Shown here: in pieces, positions 1 through 10,547 of the stretch | How positions within the stretch are numbered: position 1 is the first letter of the stretch | Layout: each line of letters begins with the position of its first letter | NCBI RefSeq assembly: GCF_020735385.1 | Contig: NZ_CP085953.1 | Location: 434,001-498,000, forward strand | Length of the DNA stretch: 64,000 nt | DNA from: Granulicatella elegans | GTDB taxonomy: Bacteria; Bacillota; Bacilli; Lactobacillales; Aerococcaceae | Direction of reading: 5' to 3' | Notes under the pieces: model-generated | Told to the model about the DNA's origin: nothing | Seen by the model: the letters and a program-made list of their open reading frames with translations, nothing else | Databases searched by the model: none | Program-made: the position numbers and the translations under genes

Positions 1-3000
1 GTCATATCTTTAATAGCTTGTGAATTAGATATATCTTCTTCTACAAAAGATTCTGTTCTAATAGCTACATTATCTACATACTGAGTCCATGTTTTTTCTT
101 CTAAATTTACCTCATATTGAATCGTGTGCTTACCATCAGGTGTTTCTGTATAGGCAAGTCCTATATGGCTTAAATCAGGGTATAATTTGTCAAAGTCTTC
201 ATAGCTATTAGATTCTGAGAACTCGTAGTTAGAATAATCAACTATCGCCCTCTTTAAATCTTCTAATAATGGTGATTGGTTTTCTAATTCTTCTACTTCT
301 CCCATATCTAAAAGTTTATTAATTTCAGCTAATCTTAGTGTCTTATCCCTTAACTCATCTGCTTTTTCAAATGGTTTGGTCAATTCTACTTTGGCATTTT
401 CTAAAGATTCTTTATAGTTTTCAAGGTTTTGATTTAATCTTCCAAGCCTTGCAGGCATTTTTTCAATAGCATTATCAAGTCTTGTTATATTGCCATCAGT
501 AGAGTTTGAAAACTCTCCAAAGTATTCTGCTTTTCCTAGGAGTTTAAAAGTATGAGTATTAGTCATAAAGTTATATGAAACTTGTAAGTCTAAATTTCTA
601 TATTTACCAATAACCTTGCTATCATTTATCTTTACCTTTTTTATTTCTTCTAATAGCTTCTCTCCAGCTTCTTTCTTATCTAAAATTTTATTTGCACCAA
701 GACTGATTGAAGTGAATTTACTATCTCCTTCTCCTAATTTCTCAACACTTGCAATATCTTCTTTAACTGCTTGTATTTCCATTTCAGTTTTTAAAATACT
801 TTGAGGATAAAATTTATTTACCTTATCTTCAAGCTTATATTTATTAGATTTATAGTTTGCTTCCAGCATTTTTAGCTTTGTAACTTCGTTATCTAAATCC
901 ATTTTTTCTTTAATTAGAGGATTGCCAGTGGCTAAAGCCTTAATTTCTGAATAAGATAGACTTGCTTCATCAACATCTTCTGCAACTCTTACTGGAGTTT
1001 TTGAAGTCATAATTTGAGAAATGAATTTTTGCTTATTCTCTATCGTCTGCCACAAATAAGAATCAAAGGTATTTTCTGTTACATATCTAAAGATATTGAC
1101 TTTATCATTTTCATTACCTTGACGAACAATTCTACCACTTCTTTGCTCTAGGTCAGACGGTCTCCATGGGACGTCTAAATCGTGTAAGGCTATTAGTTTA
1201 TTTTGTACATTTGTACCTGCTCCCATTTTTTGAGTAGAACCTAATAAGACTCTTACTTCTCCTCTTCTTACCTTAGAGAACAATTCATCTTTTTGTTTGT
1301 CTGTATCTGCTTCGTGGATAAAGGCTATTTCTTCTTTAGGTATTCCCATATTCACTAGCTTATTTCTAATATCATCATAGATATTAAATTCTCCATCTCC
1401 TTTTGGTGTAGACATATCTGAAAATACTAATTGGGTCGATGAATTTTCTTTTGTCTTATCCCAGATTGAAAAGATATTTTTTACACATACATTTACCTTC
1501 GAATTAGGATCATCTGGAAGTAGTGGGTTTATTAATCTTTGGTCAAGGGCAAGTTTTTTACCATCATTTGTAATCTTTAGCATGTTATCTTCTGTAGGCT
1601 CGACTTGGTTATTTCTAACCGCATCAGCTCTTTCTGAAATAGCTTCTAATATTTCTTTTTGTTCCTCAGTAGGTTTTGTTTTAATAACTTCGAAGTTTGC
1701 TTCTGGTACTGGCAAATTTAACATATCTGAAGTCTTTATATCTGCTACTTCTTTAAACATGCTCATCAACTCTGGCAAGTTATAAAACTTTGAAAATCTT
1801 GTCTTTTGCCTATAACCAGTGCCTTCTGGAGATAATTCAAAGGTGTTTTCTGTTTCTCCAAAAGTAGAAGCCCAAGCGTCAAAATGTTCTAATCCTCTTG
1901 CCTTTAAATCGTCATACTGAAGGTATCTTTGCATGGTATAAAGCTCTGTCATTGAATTTGATATTGGTGTACCAGTAGCAAAAACAACTCCCTTTCCATC
2001 TGTCATTTCATCCATATACCTACATTTCATATACATATCTGAAGACTTAAAGGCTTCACTCTGACCGATACCCGCAACATTCCTCATCTTGGTATGCAAG
2101 AATAAGTTTTTGTAATTATGAGCTTCGTCTATAAATAACTTATCTACTCCTAGTTCTTCAAAGGTTATTACATCATCTTTTTTAAAGTCATCATTTAGTT
2201 TTTCCAGTCTTACCAAGAATTTCTTCTTTGTCTTTTCCAGTTGTTTTACTGTAAAATTTTCCCCTCTATTTCTTTTATTCTCATCAATAAAGGAAACTAT
2301 ATCATCTATTTGGTCTTGTATATGTCTAACCTGGTATTCCTTAGACATTGGTATTTTTTCAAATTGAGAGTGTCCTATGATGACTGCATCATATTCTCCC
2401 GTTGCAATCCTACCAATAAATCTTTTCCTATTTTTTGGTTGAAAGTCTTTTTTATCGGCCACCATAATATTTGCTGACGGATATAACTGCATAAACTCTC
2501 TACCAATTTGAGTGGTTAGGTGGTTAGGAACTACAAATAATGACTTACTTGCAAGTCCCAACTTTTTAGATTCCATAGCAGAAGCTACCATTTCAAAAGT
2601 TTTTCCTGCTCCTACTACATGGGCAAGCAGTGTGTTTCCACCATAAAGAGTCCTTGCTATGGCATTTTTTTGATGTTCTCGAAGTCTTATTTCAGTATTC
2701 ATTCCATCAAATGTTAAGTTAGAGCCATCAAATTCTCTATTTCTAATTGAATTGAACTTTTCATTATAAATCTTTTCTAGCCTATATCTTCTATCAGGAT
2801 CTTCAAATATCCAATTCTTAAATTCCTCTTTAATCAATTCCTGCTTTTGACTTGCAAGCATAGTTTCTTTTTTATTCAATACAGAAGTCTTAGACCCATC
2901 ATCATTTATTACTTGATCAAATACCTTTGTATCTTTTAGGTTAAGGGCATTTTCAATTAGCTTATAGGCATTTACCCTACTTGTACCATAAGTCATGTTA

Positions 3001-6000
3001 GCAAGGTCATTAGTTGAGTCAACACTTTTACCTTCAATGTTCCATTCACTTGTATGTGGTGAGAACCTAACATTTATATTCCACCTATCATAACCTGGCG
3101 TTTTTAAAAGGTTAAAAGTAAAGTCTTCTATATCTTTTTGAGGTATCCAGGTTGCTCCTAACCTTACATTTATATCAGAAGCAGTTAGTTCTTCAGGCAT
3201 AACTTCTTGTAATTTTTCTCTTTGATATTTGAGTTTGCCTAACTCGTTTAATAATGTGTCTTTCTTTTCAGAAGGTGCTAAATCTATTACATTTTCAATT
3301 TCTCCGATATATGAATTGAGATAACCAATCTTTTCTCTAATATTGCCACTTAAATACTCATCAGCCGATACATATGAAAAATGAAATGGATCGTCATTGT
3401 TAAAGTTTTCAAAGGGCATTCTGTTATTTATTAGGTCTGTATCCTTAATATCTAAAAATATCTCGCCCTCAAGCTCACCAATTAAGGTGTTCCTATCTTT
3501 ACTTGTTATAGATTCCATATATTCAAAGTCTACATATCCTTTTTGTGAAACTGATAAGACTAAGGCTTCAAGGGAAGTATCTACATGATCTACTACCTTT
3601 GCCTTTGTTATTGTTCTTTTTGAGAATATATCACTCTTAGCTTTGAAATTATCCTCATCATCAAGTATTTCTATTGATGAAACCAAAGGAAAGTTTGAGT
3701 CTTCCTTTAAGGCTCTAGTATTTGATAAGGAGTTAATAAAGCCATGTTTCTTTGAAAAGTTATCATAGACTTCATTTAACTTTGCTTGTGACTCTTTTAT
3801 TTCATCGTCTGAAAAATAGTCCTTTTGTTTTTCTATTACATCTTTTAAAGCATTCATTACATCAAGATAATCTTTTATCTTTTCTTTATTTTTATCTGAT
3901 ATATTCTGCTTGATTAAGACTGAGTTTTCTCTTAGGTAGACCTCTTCATCAATAATAGTGTAAGAAAAATTCTTAACATCATCTGTTGCTGGAAGACTTA
4001 ATTCTTCATCTTCCAATAGTTCGACCTCTTCATATTTTGAATTTGAAGATATTTCCTTACTTGCAATATCCATTAAGTCTTTTAACTTTTCATCTTCTTT
4101 TTCATCACAAGTAATAGTATTGCCAAATCTGCCAGATACTTCTTTCATATTCCCTAATACCATCTGAGGATTATCTACAAAGTATTTATTATAAGTCAAA
4201 CCCTTTTTATCAGTTGCTAGATGAATCCAATCATCATCTCTTTCTATAACTGAATCTCTCTTCTTTAGAAAAATAATATCTGAAGTAACTTCTGTACCAG
4301 CAAGTCCTTTAAATATTGTATTAGGAAGCCTCATAGCTCCTAAAAACTCACATCTTGCATTAATATATTTTCTAACAGATTCATCTTTTTTATCCATAGT
4401 TCCAGATGAAGTTATGAAGGCAATAATTCCTCCATTCCTAACCTTATCTATTGACTTTGCAAAAAAATAATCGTGAATCAGAAAGTTATTTCTGTTATAT
4501 TCACGATCGTTAACTTTAAAATCTCCAAAGGGAACATTTCCTATTACCAAGTCAAAGAAATTATTTGAGAAGTTTGTTTCTTCAAAACCTTTAATTTGAA
4601 TATTAGCTTCAGGATAAAGTTCTCTTGCTATTCTTCCGCTTAGACTATCTTTTTCTACTCCATAGACTTTAGAGCTTTGTATTTCACTTGGCATACTTCC
4701 AATAAAATTACCGACTCCTGCAGATGGTTCAAGGATATTCCCAGTCTTAAAACCCATATCTGTTATGGTCTTATATATTCCATCCATTACCTCTCTAGGT
4801 GTATAAAATGATGTTAGAGTAGACTCTTTAGCATTCAAATACTCATCATTTGTTAGATTTTCTTTTAAAATATTTCTTGCTTCAAGCCATTGTCCTCCCT
4901 TTTCTTCATCAAAGACATCGGCAAGACCACCCCATCCTAGATAATCAGCAAGATAGGCTTGTTCATACTCTCTTGGACTCCTATTTTCATTTTCAAGTCT
5001 TTTGAGCATCTTAATAGCTTTTATATTTTTATCTAGCTTTTCTGATGGTGTTAGGTATTCTGAGTAGATATGATTTTTCAAGTCATAATTTCTAGCAAAA
5101 CTTAGCCTTTCCTTATTAGGTTCATAGCCTAGATTTTTTAAATCCTCTTTACCCCTCAATAAGTTTTCGGCTGCTTCTCTTGGAACATTGTATCTATCCA
5201 TCATTTGGTCAATTTCAAGATTGTGGTTATCTATAAAGCTTTCTTGCTCTACTTGTCTTTCAATTTGTTTTTCATGCTCAGATAATTTGTATATCTCATA
5301 ATTTCCACTATCTAAAAGGTCATCAATCTTTCTACTTTCTTCAAATGTTTCACCTTTATATAAAGGGAATTCTTCCCCATTAACTTCTACCTTAGTTCCA
5401 GCTTCAATTAAGTTAATTCCATCAAAGGTATTCTTATCTTCTAAAATAAATTCTTTTCCAACCTTTACTGCTAATTTTTCTGATGTTTGAGTTAGATTTT
5501 CAAAGATTTCTTCAAGGTATGAATCGTTTCTATATGGAATTACTTCCGAACCCCTAATCATACCTCCCATATACTCCATATTATCTCTAATGGTTACAGT
5601 TTTAAGTCCTCCACTTAGTTCATCAAAATCTGTAATGGTAAAGTCCTTATCTTTATATCTAACCTGATCACCTATCTTAAACTTAGGCTCTATCTTTTCC
5701 TTAACTTCTTCACCATCTCCAAGGTCAATTCTATAATGTTCGACAACTTCGCCGTCTACATAGTGATCAAAATAGAATTTGAAATATCCGATATAATCAT
5801 CAGTCATTTCTCCAAATTCATTTTCTCCATGAGTTTGATTATGGTCTTTAATATCAATATCCTTTTGTCTTAGGATATTGATTAAGTCTTTAGTTACTAT
5901 CTGCCCACTATAATCGGGAACTAATTCGTGATTTTCATTAAATTCTACAATCCAGTAATCTTTTCTATTTTCAGTGTTTTTGCCATCAAAAAAAGAAGCT

Positions 6001-7253
6001 TCATCAGCTTCCTTTTCTGGACTTATTTCATTTTCTAAGCTTCCACGTATTCCTTGATTGCCATTTTCTTCACTGTTGCCATCAAGTTGTTCATCTGTCC
6101 TTGGTATTCCTCTGGATTCCCTCTCATCATTTTCTCTGTCAATCCTTGTGCTTTCATCATCTTGACTTTCTCTCTCTTGATAAAGTCCACTGCCTGATTC
6201 TGAATTTCCTTCAGGTGGTTCAAAAGTGTTTTCTCCTCGTACATTTTCTGAAGTTTCTTCCAGTTCTCCATGTCTTCGCTCCCTACCAGGTAAGACAGTC
6301 TTAGAACTGCGTATGTTGGATTCGGAAATCTCTCCATAAATTCCAGATCCTTCTCCATCATGTCCAAGGTTTTCTCTTCGATCTTCATTGCTATTTCTTC
6401 TGTCGCTTCCATCTGTGAAAACTCGTCCATCTCTACTTCTTGACCTATCATCTCGTCTATATAAATCATCTTGACCTCCTCTATCTTCATTTATATTTTC
6501 TATATCTCTATTATAGTCGGCAGCGGCCCTTTCTGTCAGCAGCCTAGCTCGATCCATTTCCTTAGATTTTTCTATTGTGCTATCTATAATATCTTCGCTA
6601 ACTCTTGATATTACAAGACCTATCTGTTCTAAAGAAATTGTATTAATCCTAGAAAAATTATTTTTTAAATTTTCCATATCCATAGGATAGACTGTATTAA
6701 ACCTATTAGCTACCGCATAGGATATTGAGTCCCTCATAAACTTTTCAAAACTCAGTCTATCCACTATATCTATCCTTAAATCAGCAAGAGCCAAGTTAAT
6801 GTATTCATCTCCATAAATTCGGCTCAAAGAAAATATATTTTTATTAAGTGAATCACTAGCTTCAAATGAAGAATCTCTTATTATTTCTTTTAAAGCCTCG
6901 TTATGATTTTCGTAATCAAACTGCCATAATTTAACCTCATTAATATTCCTATCCATTGATGTGGTCTGACTTATATCAAAGATATATGAAATTCTTTGAT
7001 TTACATCACTTCCAACTAAAATTGGAATACCCTTTTGACCTCTCATAACAACTCGACCAAAATATTTCTTCCACATATCAAAAGTCGCACAAGCTCTAGC
7101 TTCAGGTTCCTTGTTATATATACTTAATTGGCTTGAAAAATCATATTTCTGATTATTACCTATAACTTTTAAGAGTTTTAAATATTCTTTTTCATCTTGT
7201 AACACTTCATACTTTATAGCTTCTTGTATATTCTTAAAATCATTTACTTGCAT
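1..7253 (-). CDS. Giant SNF2-type helicase with N6-methylase domain (LtrC-like), 3' end beyond window
   Basis: An open frame of about 2,417 codons runs from an ATG at 7253, preceded by a strong GGAGG, to the window edge, so the protein is cut off. An N-terminal zone (about residues 1-240) is followed by an Arg/Glu/Ser/Gly-rich linker (about 250-410). An adenine-methylase domain follows, with the SAM motif [11 protein letters not shown] (about 839) and GNVPFGDF (about 902), which replaces the usual NPPF. The helicase half has VGAGKT (about 1544), a DEAH box in FIDEAHNYK (about 1707) and motif VI in [11 protein letters not shown] (about 2042). Such proteins are universal in Tn1549-type elements; a role in protecting or processing transferred DNA is supposed but unproven. 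The linker overlaps a second gene in another frame (6035-6469). Confidence 0.9.
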   Translation of the reverse strand, partial: MQVNDFKNIQEAIKYEVLQDEKEYLKLLKVIGNNQKYDFSSQLSIYNKEPEARACATFDMWKKYFGRVVMRGQKGIPILVGSDVNQRISYIFDISQTTSMDRNINEVKLWQFDYENHNEALKEIIRDSSFEASDSLNKNIFSLSRIYGDEYINLALADLRIDIVDRLSFEKFMRDSISYAVANRFNTVYPMDMENLKNNFSRINTISLEQIGLVISRVSEDIIDSTIEKSKEMDRARLLTERAAADYNRDIENINEDRGGQDDLYRRDDRSRSRDGRVFTDGSDRRNSNEDRRENLGHDGEGSGIYGEISESNIRSSKTVLPGRERRHGELEETSENVRGENTFEPPEGNSESGSGLYQERESQDDESTRIDRENDERESRGIPRTDEQLDGNSEENGNQGIRGSLENEISPEKEADEASFFDGKNTENRKDYWIVEFNENHELVPDYSGQIVTKDLINILRQKDIDIKDHNQTHGENEFGEMTDDYIGYFKFYFDHYVDGEVVEHYRIDLGDGEEVKEKIEPKFKIGDQVRYKDKDFTITDFDELSGGLKTVTIRDNMEYMGGMIRGSEVIPYRNDSYLEEIFENLTQTSEKLAVKVGKEFILEDKNTFDGINLIEAGTKVEVNGEEFPLYKGETFEESRKIDDLLDSGNYEIYKLSEHEKQIERQVEQESFIDNHNLEIDQMMDRYNVPREAAENLLRGKEDLKNLGYEPNKERLSFARNYDLKNHIYSEYLTPSEKLDKNIKAIKMLKRLENENRSPREYEQAYLADYLGWGGLADVFDEEKGGQWLEARNILKENLTNDEYLNAKESTLTSFYTPREVMDGIYKTITDMGFKTGNILEPSAGVGNFIGSMPSEIQSSKVYGVEKDSLSGRIARELYPEANIQIKGFEETNFSNNFFDLVIGNVPFGDFKVNDREYNRNNFLIHDYFFAKSIDKVRNGGIIAFITSSGTMDKKDESVRKYINARCEFLGAMRLPNTIFKGLAGTEVTSDIIFLKKRDSVIERDDDWIHLATDKKGLTYNKYFVDNPQMVLGNMKEVSGRFGNTITCDEKEDEKLKDLMDIASKEISSNSKYEEVELLEDEELSLPATDDVKNFSYTIIDEEVYLRENSVLIKQNISDKNKEKIKDYLDVMNALKDVIEKQKDYFSDDEIKESQAKLNEVYDNFSKKHGFINSLSNTRALKEDSNFPLVSSIEILDDEDNFKAKSDIFSKRTITKAKVVDHVDTSLEALVLSVSQKGYVDFEYMESITSKDRNTLIGELEGEIFLDIKDTDLINNRMPFENFNNDDPFHFSYVSADEYLSGNIREKIGYLNSYIGEIENVIDLAPSEKKDTLLNELGKLKYQREKLQEVMPEELTASDINVRLGATWIPQKDIEDFTFNLLKTPGYDRWNINVRFSPHTSEWNIEGKSVDSTNDLANMTYGTSRVNAYKLIENALNLKDTKVFDQVINDDGSKTSVLNKKETMLASQKQELIKEEFKNWIFEDPDRRYRLEKIYNEKFNSIRNREFDGSNLTFDGMNTEIRLREHQKNAIARTLYGGNTLLAHVVGAGKTFEMVASAMESKKLGLASKSLFVVPNHLTTQIGREFMQLYPSANIMVADKKDFQPKNRKRFIGRIATGEYDAVIIGHSQFEKIPMSKEYQVRHIQDQIDDIVSFIDENKRNRGENFTVKQLEKTKKKFLVRLEKLNDDFKKDDVITFEELGVDKLFIDEAHNYKNLFLHTKMRNVAGIGQSEAFKSSDMYMKCRYMDEMTDGKGVVFATGTPISNSMTELYTMQRYLQYDDLKARGLEHFDAWASTFGETENTFELSPEGTGYRQKTRFSKFYNLPELMSMFKEVADIKTSDMLNLPVPEANFEVIKTKPTEEQKEILEAISERADAVRNNQVEPTEDNMLKITNDGKKLALDQRLINPLLPDDPNSKVNVCVKNIFSIWDKTKENSSTQLVFSDMSTPKGDGEFNIYDDIRNKLVNMGIPKEEIAFIHEADTDKQKDELFSKVRRGEVRVLLGSTQKMGAGTNVQNKLIALHDLDVPWRPSDLEQRSGRIVRQGNENDKVNIFRYVTENTFDSYLWQTIENKQKFISQIMTSKTPVRVAEDVDEASLSYSEIKALATGNPLIKEKMDLDNEVTKLKMLEANYKSNKYKLEDKVNKFYPQSILKTEMEIQAVKEDIASVEKLGEGDSKFTSISLGANKILDKKEAGEKLLEEIKKVKINDSKVIGKYRNLDLQVSYNFMTNTHTFKLLGKAEYFGEFSNSTDGNITRLDNAIEKMPARLGRLNQNLENYKESLENAKVELTKPFEKADELRDKTLRLAEINKLLDMGEVEELENQSPLLEDLKRAIVDYSNYEFSESNSYEDFDKLYPDLSHIGLAYTETPDGKHTIQYEVNLEEKTWTQYVDNVAIRTESFVEEDISNSQAIKDM
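6035..6469 (-). CDS. TnpV-like small protein encoded out of frame inside the giant helicase gene
   Basis: A second open frame on the same strand lies inside the linker-coding part of the giant helicase gene. The ATG at 6469 has a perfect AGGAGG five bases upstream, giving 144 residues. The C-terminal half, with [20 protein letters not shown] followed by a basic helix, resembles from memory the C-terminus of the transposon protein TnpV (pattern GVTE, then MNNIRA, then a charged helix). The linker in the helicase frame has no fold signature, whereas this frame reads like a compact helical protein. TnpV function is unknown. The alternative is that the frame is open by chance because the linker is purine-rich; the start signal argues against that. 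Confidence 0.6.
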   Translation of the reverse strand: MIYIDEMIGQEVEMDEFSQMEATEEIAMKIEEKTLDMMEKDLEFMERFPNPTYAVLRLSYLVGSEDMENWKKLQKMYEEKTLLNHLKEIQNQAVDFIKREKVKMMKAQGLTEKMMRGNPEEYQGQMNNLMATVKKMAIKEYVEA

Positions 7254-7282
7254 TTCCTACCTCCTTTTTTGAGTAATAAAAA

Positions 7283-7312
7283 AGACGATAGATTTTAAAT
7301 AATCTACCGTCT
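7283..7312 (-). terminator. Hairpin with U-tract before the giant helicase gene (attenuator candidate)
   Basis: The minus-strand transcript forms a 12-pair stem (arms 7301-7312 and 7283-7294) containing one G-U pair, followed by TTTTTTATT and then the AGGAGG and ATG of the giant gene about 20 bases later. It may end transcription of the upstream ATPase-methyltransferase operon, or act as an attenuator. The sequence CTATCGTCTTTTT is shared with the hairpins at 26784 and 44175. Confidence 0.7.
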
Positions 7313-7335
7313 ATAATGTAATATAATTAAATGAC

Positions 7336-9549
7336 CTATATTAATTCTTTAAGTTTTCCATATAAGTTCAATAATTCGTTAATATCCATATCCATTATAG
7401 GCTCATACATAAAAGAGTTTATATGAATATTTTCTGGAGTCATTATATTAACTTCATTAACTATATTAATTTGTTCTTCATTCGCAATCTGCTTATATGC
7501 ATCAAATAATACCCTGGTCATATTATTAGTTTTATCTACATGATTCAGAAATTCCGCTTTATCTCCTGTTTTCAAATTATTTTTCACTTTCCAATTTAGC
7601 ATACCATTATAATTATTAATTTTATCTAACATTATTTCCTCAGCTTTAAGTCTACAAGCCATTGATAATAAAACTTTATGCTCGAGCAAATTTAAGTTAC
7701 TAGTTAAGTTTTCAGTAGTTTCATAAAGCTTTTCTATAACCAGATCATCCTCTTTAAACTCACTTGGTATATCAAATCTCCCTATATATTCTTTATATAC
7801 TTTCCCTAAAGTTTTAAAATTAATAGTTCCTGAATTTTCTTTTTTGTGTAGTAAATTAGTTAATAGCTCATAATCGCTATCATAATAATTTGAATCATTA
7901 ACAGATTTATCAAAACTATATTCAATTAGATTCCTAACAAATGGTATAAGTGCAAATAAGGAATATTTATCTGGTTTAGTTTTCCATGTTATAAAAGGTT
8001 GTTTTTGATATTTCTCTTCTATCAAATTTAAATCTTGTTTGTTTTCAACGATAAATCTAGATGTACGAGGTACATTTAGTCTAGAAGAAATTGTTCTATA
8101 AAAATCAAAATTATGAGATAAAATTATCATTCTAAAATTATCAATTGTTGCCATTTCATACAAATATTCTACAATAGCATACTTATTTTTATAATCAAAA
8201 GAATCTGCTATATCGTCTACTATAAATAGGACTTCATTGCTTTCTTTTTTTATTTTTTCTATGTCAAATATTATATTTAACAAATATAAAGATCTTTTCT
8301 CTCCTTGACTTAACACGTCTAATTTTTCTAAATTTGATCTATCTAAACTTGCTTGATTTTCACCCTTTTCAAATATAAACTCCACACGTGGTAGGTTTTC
8401 TCCTATTATCGCTCCCTTTAAATTTGATATTTTCATCTTATATGGAACAGTGAACCTATCTTCAAATATTTCTAAAGAACGATTCCACAATGTATTGTCT
8501 ATATTGAGATTTTTAATATTCTCCTCTAATTCTTTATATATCTCTAATAAATCATCAAAAGATTTCTTTTCTTTCTTTATATATGAAGTCCATAATTCTT
8601 TTTTTAAATTATCTAAATTTTCTATTTTCAAAAACTCTATTAGTTCAGGATTGTTTTCTATTGTATCTCTTAATAATATGCCTTTTGTATCACTTAGTAA
8701 CTTTTCTATCTGTTGAAATTCTGGAATATCTTTAATTTTCCCCTCTATTTCATATATTTTCTCTTGTAGTTCATCATTATTACCAATTACTATGCTATTA
8801 TTTAAATTAAGTTTATTATCTCTTACAAAAAAATTATCTGAATCTAAATTTTTTGCAACATTCTTCAATTTTGGAAATGTGAATTGACCTTTTTCAAAAA
8901 AAGTATAACTACTGTATATAGTTTCAGCAGCTTCACAAAACTCTTTTATTTTATTTTGAAAACTACTGTCTTTTATTTTTTTAATTACACTATCATCAAA
9001 AATTGTAGAGTATTTAACATTAGGTAAATACGTTTTATTTTCAGCTTCACATAATTCTTTCAAGCTTAATAAAAAACTTTTTTCACTTAAATTCATGTCA
9101 GAAACTACTGTAGGCTCTAATTCATAAATTTTTCTTCCTTGTTGTGTTTTTTCAATTTTTAATCCTGAATATTGCACTAACTTTTTTAAAAAATTATTTT
9201 TTTGCTTTAATAAAGTTGTGATAGATTTTTTTGTTTTTTCGTCTACTAATAAATCTGCTACACTACTAGATTCATAATAATTCTCAAAGCTTTTTATTAC
9301 AAACACTTGCTCTTTTCTTATATCTTGTCCATCTATGCTCACATTAACTTCTGCTTTTATATCGAATATTTCATCACGTATTTCGTCAGCTTTACCATCT
9401 TGAATTTTCTTAAAAGTTTTTGCAAAAGAAGTTTTCATCAATCCATTTTTTGCATATACTGTAATCACATTTGTATTTGTAAAATCAAATTCATGGTTAA
9501 ACTCATCTATTCCATAACAATTCTTTAATTTACATTCTAGAATATCCAT
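7336..9549 (-). CDS. AAA_13-type ATPase with PrrC/RloC-like C-terminus, probable defence RNase
   Basis: This 737-residue protein starts at an ATG with AGGAGG seven bases upstream. Residues 1-45 hold an ABC/SMC-like N-terminus with an unusual Walker A (AKNGLMKTS, 33-41). A central charged helical part (about 100-360) precedes the signature LSQGEKRS (413-420), Walker B VLFIVDDIADS (440-450) and a switch histidine in ILSHNF (479). The C-terminal region has Arg539 and Glu543 (RNLIE) and His568. The anticodon nucleases PrrC and RloC use an Arg, a Glu four residues later and a His about 30 residues on, so a ribonuclease (HEPN-type) function is inferred, not shown. It lies 35 bases after a DNA methyltransferase gene, as expected for a phage-defence cargo. 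It could instead be another AAA_13 ATPase without nuclease activity. Confidence 0.65.
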   Translation of the reverse strand: MDILECKLKNCYGIDEFNHEFDFTNTNVITVYAKNGLMKTSFAKTFKKIQDGKADEIRDEIFDIKAEVNVSIDGQDIRKEQVFVIKSFENYYESSSVADLLVDEKTKKSITTLLKQKNNFLKKLVQYSGLKIEKTQQGRKIYELEPTVVSDMNLSEKSFLLSLKELCEAENKTYLPNVKYSTIFDDSVIKKIKDSSFQNKIKEFCEAAETIYSSYTFFEKGQFTFPKLKNVAKNLDSDNFFVRDNKLNLNNSIVIGNNDELQEKIYEIEGKIKDIPEFQQIEKLLSDTKGILLRDTIENNPELIEFLKIENLDNLKKELWTSYIKKEKKSFDDLLEIYKELEENIKNLNIDNTLWNRSLEIFEDRFTVPYKMKISNLKGAIIGENLPRVEFIFEKGENQASLDRSNLEKLDVLSQGEKRSLYLLNIIFDIEKIKKESNEVLFIVDDIADSFDYKNKYAIVEYLYEMATIDNFRMIILSHNFDFYRTISSRLNVPRTSRFIVENKQDLNLIEEKYQKQPFITWKTKPDKYSLFALIPFVRNLIEYSFDKSVNDSNYYDSDYELLTNLLHKKENSGTINFKTLGKVYKEYIGRFDIPSEFKEDDLVIEKLYETTENLTSNLNLLEHKVLLSMACRLKAEEIMLDKINNYNGMLNWKVKNNLKTGDKAEFLNHVDKTNNMTRVLFDAYKQIANEEQINIVNEVNIMTPENIHINSFMYEPIMDMDINELLNLYGKLKELI

Positions 9550-9584
9550 ATCATATCCTCCTGTCTTTTATTTTATTATATCAT

Positions 9585-10547
9585 TCACAATAATAAGTTT
9601 GCACTAACATGCATTATTGAACTAATAATGCACATTAAAACATCAACCACAATAGAATTGCCGGCCTGCTTATATAGTTTGCTTGAAGTGCAATTTTTTC
9701 TTCTTGAATGCACTTCCTCTAATTTGTCTATATCACTATCATCAAAACCCATGAGTCTTAGGCATTCTCTTTCTGTTAAATACCTATACCTACCATTTCC
9801 AATATCTATTATTCCAGAATTAGGTACTCTCATTTGTTTTGTAGAAATAGTATAAGAAAAATCTTTAATCACTTTGAGTCGCCCTCTAAAACTGTTATCT
9901 ATGCTTTTATTTAAAAATTTCAGCATATAGGGTTGGGTCATTATATAAAGTTCACTTACATCCTTTTCTAAAAATTCACTTAGTGGTCTAGTTTCTTTCC
10001 TCTCCAATTTATTAAAAGAAAAGTTATTTGCTCCTAGACATGAAACAACAAATATCCTCTCCCTTTTTTGAGGTATCCCAAAGTCCATTGCATTTAAAAT
10101 TTCATACTTACTTTCATATCCAAGGTCTTCTAACTCCTTTAGATAAATAAACAAGGAGTCCCTCATATTTCTATCAAGGACTCCTTTTACATTTTCCCAA
10201 ATTATCCATTTAGGTTTATCTTTCATTTCTTTGATTATTCTAATTGTTTCAAATAGTAAGCTTGATCTAGTTCCTGAATTCTTTACTCCTCCTTGCTTTT
10301 TCCCTATTCTTGAAAAGTCTTGGCAAGGACTTCCATGCATAATTAAGTCTATCTTCTCATTAGGAGCTTTATATCCTACTACTGATTTTGGCTTATAAGC
10401 CTCTCCATAAAGTGCGTTGTATGATTTAACACAAGCCTTATCTATTTCTACATAATCAACTACTTCATAAGATATCTTTAAATTAATAAAAGCCTTTCTA
10501 ATAGCACCTATGCCACCGAAAAGCTCCAATATTTTTACCTTATTCAT
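9585..10547 (-). CDS. DNA (cytosine-5-)-methyltransferase
   Basis: This 320-residue enzyme shows the ordered C5-methylase motifs: motif I (ILELFGGIGAIRKAF) at the N-terminus, catalytic Pro-Cys in GSPCQDFSR (motif IV), ENVKG (VI), GIPQKRERIFVV (VIII) and QAGNSIVVDVL (X). The target-recognition part lies between VIII and X and its site cannot be read from sequence. Its ATG overlaps the end of the topoisomerase gene by eight bases (ATGAATAA), so translation is probably coupled. Such methylases are common in Tn1549-type elements, where they may protect incoming DNA. Together with the downstream ATPase it could also form a restriction-like pair. No separate endonuclease gene of the usual kind is visible. 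Confidence 0.93.
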   Translation of the reverse strand: MNKVKILELFGGIGAIRKAFINLKISYEVVDYVEIDKACVKSYNALYGEAYKPKSVVGYKAPNEKIDLIMHGSPCQDFSRIGKKQGGVKNSGTRSSLLFETIRIIKEMKDKPKWIIWENVKGVLDRNMRDSLFIYLKELEDLGYESKYEILNAMDFGIPQKRERIFVVSCLGANNFSFNKLERKETRPLSEFLEKDVSELYIMTQPYMLKFLNKSIDNSFRGRLKVIKDFSYTISTKQMRVPNSGIIDIGNGRYRYLTERECLRLMGFDDSDIDKLEEVHSRRKNCTSSKLYKQAGNSIVVDVLMCIISSIMHVSANLLL

